A stretch of 38,397 nucleotides of DNA from an uncultured Bacteroidia bacterium. Its GTDB lineage: Bacteria > Bacteroidota > Bacteroidia > J057 > CALDDN01. This document shows positions 34,074-38,397 of the stretch, in pieces. Location: contig CALDDN010000063.1 in NCBI GenBank assembly GCA_937936615.1, positions 1 to 38,397 on the forward strand, read 5' to 3'. The position numbers and the translations under genes are program-made. The number at the start of each line of letters is the position of its first letter. The stretch's first letter is position 1. A model generated the notes under the pieces. The model did no database searches. It saw only the letters and a list, made by a program, of their open reading frames with translations, and was not told the origin of the DNA.

Positions 34074-34808
34074 TCAGCCCATGCCGCCATCGACAAGCAG
34101 CACCTGACCGGTGATGTAACTGGCCCGATCCGAGGCCAGAAACGCACAGGCCTGGGCGACATCGGCACCGGTGCCGGCACGACCCAAGGGCACGTCCTGC
34201 AGCCACTTCTGCAGCTCGGCTTCGGGCAGGGCCGCGGTCATCTCCGTAGCAATGAAGCCCGGGGCTACGACATTGGCGCGGATGTTGCGCGAGCCTAATT
34301 CACGGGCCACCGATTTGGTAAACCCGATGATACCCGCCTTCGAGGCAGCGTAATTCGCTTGACCTGCATTCCCTCCTAGGCCTACCACCGAACTGATGTT
34401 GACAAAGGCCCCCGCCCGCTGCCTCATCATGACCTTGGTGGCCGCTTTGGTGTAGTTGAATACGCTTTTGAGATTGGCTGCCAGCACCTCGTCCCACTGG
34501 GCTTCGGTCATGCGCAGCAGCAGGTTATCACGTGTGATGCCCGCGTTGTTTACCACGATGTGCAATGCGCCCGCGGCTTCGACGATGGCTTCCACGACTT
34601 CGTGGGCACGGTCGAACGACGCGGCATCGGCCTGAAAACTGCGGGCCTGCCCCCCGTGCAGGACTTCGATTTCGGCCGCCTTGTCCGCCGAGCCGGCGTA
34701 GGTAAAAAAGACTAAGGCTCCTTCGGCCACAAAATGATCGACGATGGCCCGGCCAATGCCGCGCGTGCCGCCCGTTACGAGGGCTGTCTTTCCTGCAAGC
34801 AAACTCAT
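34074..34808 (-). CDS. fabG: 3-oxoacyl-ACP reductase
   Basis: 244 aa, standard FabG length. The Rossmann motif is TGGTRGIG, followed by NNAG, the catalytic Ser in NISSVVG and the Tyr-x3-Lys in NYAASKAG, and the C-terminal YITGQVLLVDGG. It reduces 3-oxoacyl-ACP with NADPH in fatty acid elongation. It starts 38 nt after the stop of the M14 peptidase gene, so co-transcription is possible; a TAGCTTG box at 34829-34835 could give it its own promoter. Confidence 0.93.
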   Translation of the reverse strand: MSLLAGKTALVTGGTRGIGRAIVDHFVAEGALVFFTYAGSADKAAEIEVLHGGQARSFQADAASFDRAHEVVEAIVEAAGALHIVVNNAGITRDNLLLRMTEAQWDEVLAANLKSVFNYTKAATKVMMRQRAGAFVNISSVVGLGGNAGQANYAASKAGIIGFTKSVARELGSRNIRANVVAPGFIATEMTAALPEAELQKWLQDVPLGRAGTGADVAQACAFLASDRASYITGQVLLVDGGMG

Positions 34809-34846
34809 GGACTTACTTTCTGATGCAGCAAGCTACACAAAAGCCG

Positions 34847-36592
34847 TCAGTCCTCAAGCCGCACATCCTCGTAAAGCGGAAAGGAGACCCACTCGCGCAG
34901 CCGATAGACCGGATAGCGGCGGTGGCTGACCTCGTAGTACGGCGATCGGTGGTAAATGAAAAGCAGCTGCCGGAACGCACTTCCGGCCAGTGCCGGATCG
35001 GCCCGACGCGCCGAGTCGAGGGCCGCACGCAAGCGCGGGTCGTGCTCCAGCAGTTCGGCCGCCGTATCCTCGAAGACGTAATCCGAAAATCCTTCCTTCT
35101 GCATGAGCACGGCATCGAAAAAATTCCAGGCAAAATAGCTGTCGGGAGCCTGAGGTTCGAGCGTCTCGACCACAAAACGGTCCTTGTCCGTACCCAGCTC
35201 CACCACGCAATCGCCACGCCGGAAATCGACTAGCTGTTCGACCTTGCGCACCCGCACACTGTCGTGCAGATAGTGCCCCTCGTAGGGTTCACGGGGGGCG
35301 GTGCAGTAGTCGATGTAATACGATTCGACCGGCAGGGCCACATCGGCATCCAGATACCGGAGCCTCACTCCCGAGAGCCGCAGCCGGTCGATGACCTCGT
35401 GCCAGGCCTGGGGAATGACGTAGGCCAGGGGCTTGCTCACGCTGTCGATCCCGATGTAGCGGTCGAAATAGCGCACGGGAGCCGTCCAAGGCTGGCTGCG
35501 ATCGTAGTAGCGGCGGGGCAGTCCGCTCACGAGGCTGGGTTTCTCGCGGAGGGTGTAGCCCCGAAACTCGATTTCCTGCCAGCGGGTGGTGTCGAGCTGC
35601 CAGCGCAGCGGAAAAACCAGCTGCTGACGCACCCGTTCACGAGCCTGCCGCCGCAACGCGAGCAAAGAGTCGCCCTGCACGACCCCCAGCCGGGCCAGAT
35701 GGTCGAGCAGCCGCTCGGTGGCCCGCACCCGCACCGCAAAAGGTTTGAGCATGTGCGCCTCCGTGACAAAGCCCACTGCCTGAAAAAGCGCAGCGTAGCC
35801 GGTCGAATAGCGGGGCGTTTCCAGAAAATCGATCAGACCGGTTTCGGGTGTCGGCCCCCGAGTATGGACATAGGGACACATGGGCGTATCGCTGGCATTC
35901 ATCGCGCTGTAAAGACGGGGCAGGTACTGGCGGCGCAGCCAGCCCGCCAGCGGCTCGCCCAGTTTGTCGGGCTGCGTAACAATGAGGGTCATGGGGTAGA
36001 GATAATCAGCCCCATTGGTAGTATGGGTATCGGCAAAGAGGTCGGGATCGATCTGCTGGAACAGCCGGTGAAAGGTTTGGGTGTTGCGGGCATCGGCTTT
36101 GATGAAATCGCGGTTGAGGTCCAGGTTACGGGCATTGCCCCGAAACCCCACCTCGGGTGGCCCCAGCTGGCTGGCCCGCGAGCAGCAGCCCCGCACCAAG
36201 CCGCCATCTATATTATAGAAAGGCACCACCACCAGAGCCAGCGAGTCGAGCAGCCGATCGCGGGTACGCAGCAGCCGGTCGGCCCAGGCAATCGAGGCAT
36301 CGACGCCGGCAGGTTCGCCCGGGTGTATGGCATTGAGTACAAGAAATACAGGAAAGCGACGGCGGCCCAGAGGTTCGACGGGCCGCCCGAGGGCACAGAC
36401 CTGCAGCGGCAGGCCGCAATCGGTGGAACCGGCATCCCAGCAGCGGCAGTGGTCGGGGTGAGCGCGGGCCAAAGCTTCCCACGCGGCACGGGCCTGGGCG
36501 GGCGTGCGGGTAGTATCCTGAGCGATGGCTGCAGCCATGCCCAGCAGCAGCAGGGCCGCAGCCTTGACAACTGAATCAAAAAAAACAATCAT
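34847..36592 (-). CDS. Secreted M14-family zinc carboxypeptidase
   Basis: 581 aa from the ATG at 36592, which opens on a signal peptide (MIVFFDSVVKAAALLLLGMA, then AAIAQ). The metal site is H90 and E93 in IHPGEP plus H190 in DTHTTNGADY; the substrate-binding NxR region is NLDLNRDF (156-163); a candidate catalytic Glu is E278 in FVTEAHML. The C-terminal half (about 300-581) is a mixed domain that I do not recognise. It should remove C-terminal residues from peptides outside the cytoplasm. A CAATTTTG box ends 5 nt before the start. Confidence 0.85.
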   Translation of the reverse strand: MIVFFDSVVKAAALLLLGMAAAIAQDTTRTPAQARAAWEALARAHPDHCRCWDAGSTDCGLPLQVCALGRPVEPLGRRRFPVFLVLNAIHPGEPAGVDASIAWADRLLRTRDRLLDSLALVVVPFYNIDGGLVRGCCSRASQLGPPEVGFRGNARNLDLNRDFIKADARNTQTFHRLFQQIDPDLFADTHTTNGADYLYPMTLIVTQPDKLGEPLAGWLRRQYLPRLYSAMNASDTPMCPYVHTRGPTPETGLIDFLETPRYSTGYAALFQAVGFVTEAHMLKPFAVRVRATERLLDHLARLGVVQGDSLLALRRQARERVRQQLVFPLRWQLDTTRWQEIEFRGYTLREKPSLVSGLPRRYYDRSQPWTAPVRYFDRYIGIDSVSKPLAYVIPQAWHEVIDRLRLSGVRLRYLDADVALPVESYYIDYCTAPREPYEGHYLHDSVRVRKVEQLVDFRRGDCVVELGTDKDRFVVETLEPQAPDSYFAWNFFDAVLMQKEGFSDYVFEDTAAELLEHDPRLRAALDSARRADPALAGSAFRQLLFIYHRSPYYEVSHRRYPVYRLREWVSFPLYEDVRLED

Positions 36593-36738
36593 TGATGCAA
36601 AATTGGAATAAAACTGGCACGTTTGTTGCACAAAATTGAATGACAGTGCTTTCGACCGGCCCGAACGCGCGAGCGGCCCCTGCCGTCCCCCCTCTGGCCT
36701 GCCTGTTCTGCTTCATAGCTTTTTTGTGTTTGTTAAGG

Positions 36739-36771
36739 TAACGCCGTCCTGCATCTGCTGGGGCGGCGTTA
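36739..36771. repeat. Inverted repeat TAACGCCG/CGGCGTTA
   Basis: Perfect 8-bp arms at 36739-36746 and 36764-36771 around a 17-nt loop, between two minus-strand genes. No T-run follows on the minus strand, so terminator function is doubtful. Confidence 0.4.
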
Positions 36772-36872
36772 GCTTCTTGTAGCCCACCTCAATACCGCCG
36801 CACCCAAGTTTTCGGAGAACCCGCAACCCAGCAACAAGGCAAAGGTTCATCGTACTGCCCAAGCCCCGAAGG

Positions 36873-37979
36873 CTACAGATGCCGCGTCAGACGATTGACG
36901 ATCGGATGATGCGCATAGAACTCACGGGCTACAATCCGCAGCACGGTGTAGGTCGGCACTGCCAGGATCATTCCCAACACCCCCCCTACCCGCGCGCCCA
37001 TCAGGATGACAAAGAAAATTTCTAACGGGTGGGCCTTGACACTACTCGAAAAAATTATGGGCTGCAATAAAATGTTATCGATCAATTGAACACCCACGTA
37101 GACGGCACCCACGGCCCACAGGGGCGTTCCGGCACCTGCGATGTTGGTCGACAGAGCCATGATCAAGGCCAAAGCCCCGCCAATCAGCGGCCCCAGATAA
37201 GGAATGACATTGAAAAGACCAGCCAGAAAAGCAATCAGAAAGGCATGTTTCAAGCCAATAGCCCAGAATCCGATGAAATAGCCCGTCGAAATGAGGGCAA
37301 TTTGAAGGGCTATCCCCAGAAAATAGCGGCGCAGCAGGGGCCGCACCCCTACCAGTATACGCTTGATGCGGATTTCGGCGGCCTTAGGGGTAAGCAGATC
37401 GATGACATCGGGCAGCAGATCGCGGTCGCGCAGCAGAAAAAAAGAGACGAAAGACACCGAAAAAAGCAGAGCCAGCACATCTCCGATTGTTGAAAAAAAA
37501 GTCAGAAAATCGGATAACTGAATGTTTCCAAACAAATGCTCGGCACTCTCGCGCAGCCACGTGCGGCTCGACTGGATGAGGTCGACCTCGATACCGTAGC
37601 GGCGCAGCCGCTCGCCGAAAGCCTCGAGCGGCTCCCGAAACTGCTCGACGAGGCGGGCAGTATCCATCTGCGAGAGCACCTCGATTTCGGTCAGCAACAG
37701 CGGAATAAAGAGGCTGCCCAAAAGTCCAAGTGCCAGGTAAAAAATGAGCAGCGTCAGCAAAGCCGCCAGCGAAGAACCAAGCTGAAGCCGCCGCCAGCGC
37801 AGCCGGATCAGGCGATTGTGCAGCGGTCGCCCGATCGACGTAACCACCAGAGCCACCACCGCATAGAGCGTCAGCACCCGAAAGTAGAGCATGAGCACCA
37901 CCAGCAGGATAAGGCCCAGCAGGGGCCGCCATAAGACCGGATCACGAAGGCGGTCCGTCCAGCGGGGACGCTGCGTCAT
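36873..37979 (-). CDS. AI-2E family transporter (PerM-type)
   Basis: 368 aa from the ATG at 37979; the TTG at 37991 is the alternative. About eight membrane helices are visible: two N-terminal (about 20-55), one near 70-95, a soluble segment with amphipathic helices (about 100-150), and a C-terminal bundle containing the signature GLFNVIPYLGPLIGG and PIIFSSSVKAHPLEIFFVIL. The family includes TqsA and PerM; many members export small molecules or ions, so the name does not prove AI-2 transport. It starts 17 nt after the stop of dapB and is probably in its operon. Confidence 0.9.
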   Translation of the reverse strand: MTQRPRWTDRLRDPVLWRPLLGLILLVVLMLYFRVLTLYAVVALVVTSIGRPLHNRLIRLRWRRLQLGSSLAALLTLLIFYLALGLLGSLFIPLLLTEIEVLSQMDTARLVEQFREPLEAFGERLRRYGIEVDLIQSSRTWLRESAEHLFGNIQLSDFLTFFSTIGDVLALLFSVSFVSFFLLRDRDLLPDVIDLLTPKAAEIRIKRILVGVRPLLRRYFLGIALQIALISTGYFIGFWAIGLKHAFLIAFLAGLFNVIPYLGPLIGGALALIMALSTNIAGAGTPLWAVGAVYVGVQLIDNILLQPIIFSSSVKAHPLEIFFVILMGARVGGVLGMILAVPTYTVLRIVAREFYAHHPIVNRLTRHL

Positions 37980-37996
37980 GGTTTGACTCAATTTAC

Positions 37997-38397
37997 TCAG
38001 ATCACCTGCGTGAAATCATGAAAGCCCAGACGCCCCTGTACCCATTCGGCGGCAATGACCGCACCTAAAGCGAAGCCGTCGCGGCTGTAAGCTTCGTGGC
38101 GAATTTCGATCTTGTCCAGTTCCGAAAGGTAGGTAACGCTGTGAATACCTTTGAGGTCGCCCGCCCGTACCGAGGCGATGCACAGCTCATCGGGCAAGGG
38201 CGGACGCTCGTTGAGGGCCGAAATATCCACCGCTGCCGCCTTGCGGTCTAGCGTTTCGAGCACATCCTGGGCCAGTCGGATGGCCGTCCCGCTGGGGGCG
38301 TCGGCTTTGAAACGGTGGTGCTGCTCTTCGATAAAGCAGTCGTATTGTGGCTGGCTGTTCATCCACTGCGCCAGCAGGCGGTTGAGCCGGAACATGA
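37997..38397 (-). CDS. dapB: 4-hydroxy-tetrahydrodipicolinate reductase, C-terminal part
   Basis: 133 codons are present; the gene runs off the window edge, so the N-terminal NAD(P)-binding half is missing and the ATG near 38395 is internal. The motif EEQHHRFKADAPSGTA carries the catalytic His-His and Lys and the substrate-binding Gly-Thr of DapB, and the C-terminus (SVRAGDLKGIHSVTYLSE, then IRHEAYSRDGFALGA) is typical. It catalyses an NAD(P)H-dependent step in lysine and diaminopimelate synthesis. It probably shares a transcript with the downstream transporter gene. Confidence 0.93.
   Translation of the reverse strand, partial: MFRLNRLLAQWMNSQPQYDCFIEEQHHRFKADAPSGTAIRLAQDVLETLDRKAAAVDISALNERPPLPDELCIASVRAGDLKGIHSVTYLSELDKIEIRHEAYSRDGFALGAVIAAEWVQGRLGFHDFTQVI

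Noticed and set aside
35264-36574. 436-codon plus-strand frame over the M14 peptidase gene
   Set aside because: It is antisense to a gene with complete zinc-site motifs, and the product has no recognisable features.

Overview
The window comes from a member of the Bacteroidota, GC-rich (by eye) with scattered AT-rich patches. The evidence is a type IX secretion (T9SS) sorting domain on a giant surface protein, SprB-like and PKD/Ig-like secreted repeats, a bacillithiol gene (bshC), a DUF4421 outer-membrane protein, and recurrent TA-N2-TT(T/C)G boxes 22-31 nt upstream of start codons, which is the Bacteroidota -7 promoter element. I cannot name the genus. There are no rRNAs, tRNAs or CRISPR arrays.

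Layout. 1-115 is the N-terminal edge of a probable transposase. 318-1874 (-) is a secreted Ig/SprB-repeat protein with its own terminator. 2160-6595 is the most accessory-looking part: a WYL-domain regulator (-) divergent from a 1124-aa NERD-nuclease/DExH-helicase (+), with two copies of a 20-21-bp inverted repeat between them that overlap both predicted promoters. 6980-14431 (+) is a 2483-aa surface protein: CUB-like and reelin-like modules, about 18 tandem Ig-like repeats, two FN3 domains and a T9SS tail. 14844-19951 (+) holds smc and, 8 nt after it, a protein homologous along its length to ATP-dependent DNA ligases but lacking nearly all catalytic residues.

19974-26201 (-) contains a TPM-domain membrane protein and then an envelope-folding operon: a two-domain parvulin chaperone, a SurA-like lipoprotein and an M49-like metallopeptidase. 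26243-28386 has a DUF4421 outer-membrane protein and an aldo/keto reductase. 28796-32111 is core metabolism: bshC, coaD, a NUDIX hydrolase and pyrE, the last two with overlapping divergent start codons. 32430-33865 carries a DUF983 protein, a cytochrome-P460-like lipoprotein, and a miniature internally deleted relative whose haem motif is CxxCD instead of CxxCH. 34074-38397 (-) holds fabG, an M14 carboxypeptidase, an AI-2E/PerM family permease and the 3' part of dapB.

The best candidates for undescribed biology are (i) the WYL-regulated NERD-helicase module, which looks like the regulator plus effector pairs of phage-defence loci, and (ii) the catalytically dead ligase homologue co-transcribed with smc. 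All functional statements rest on motif reading by eye; no database search was run.
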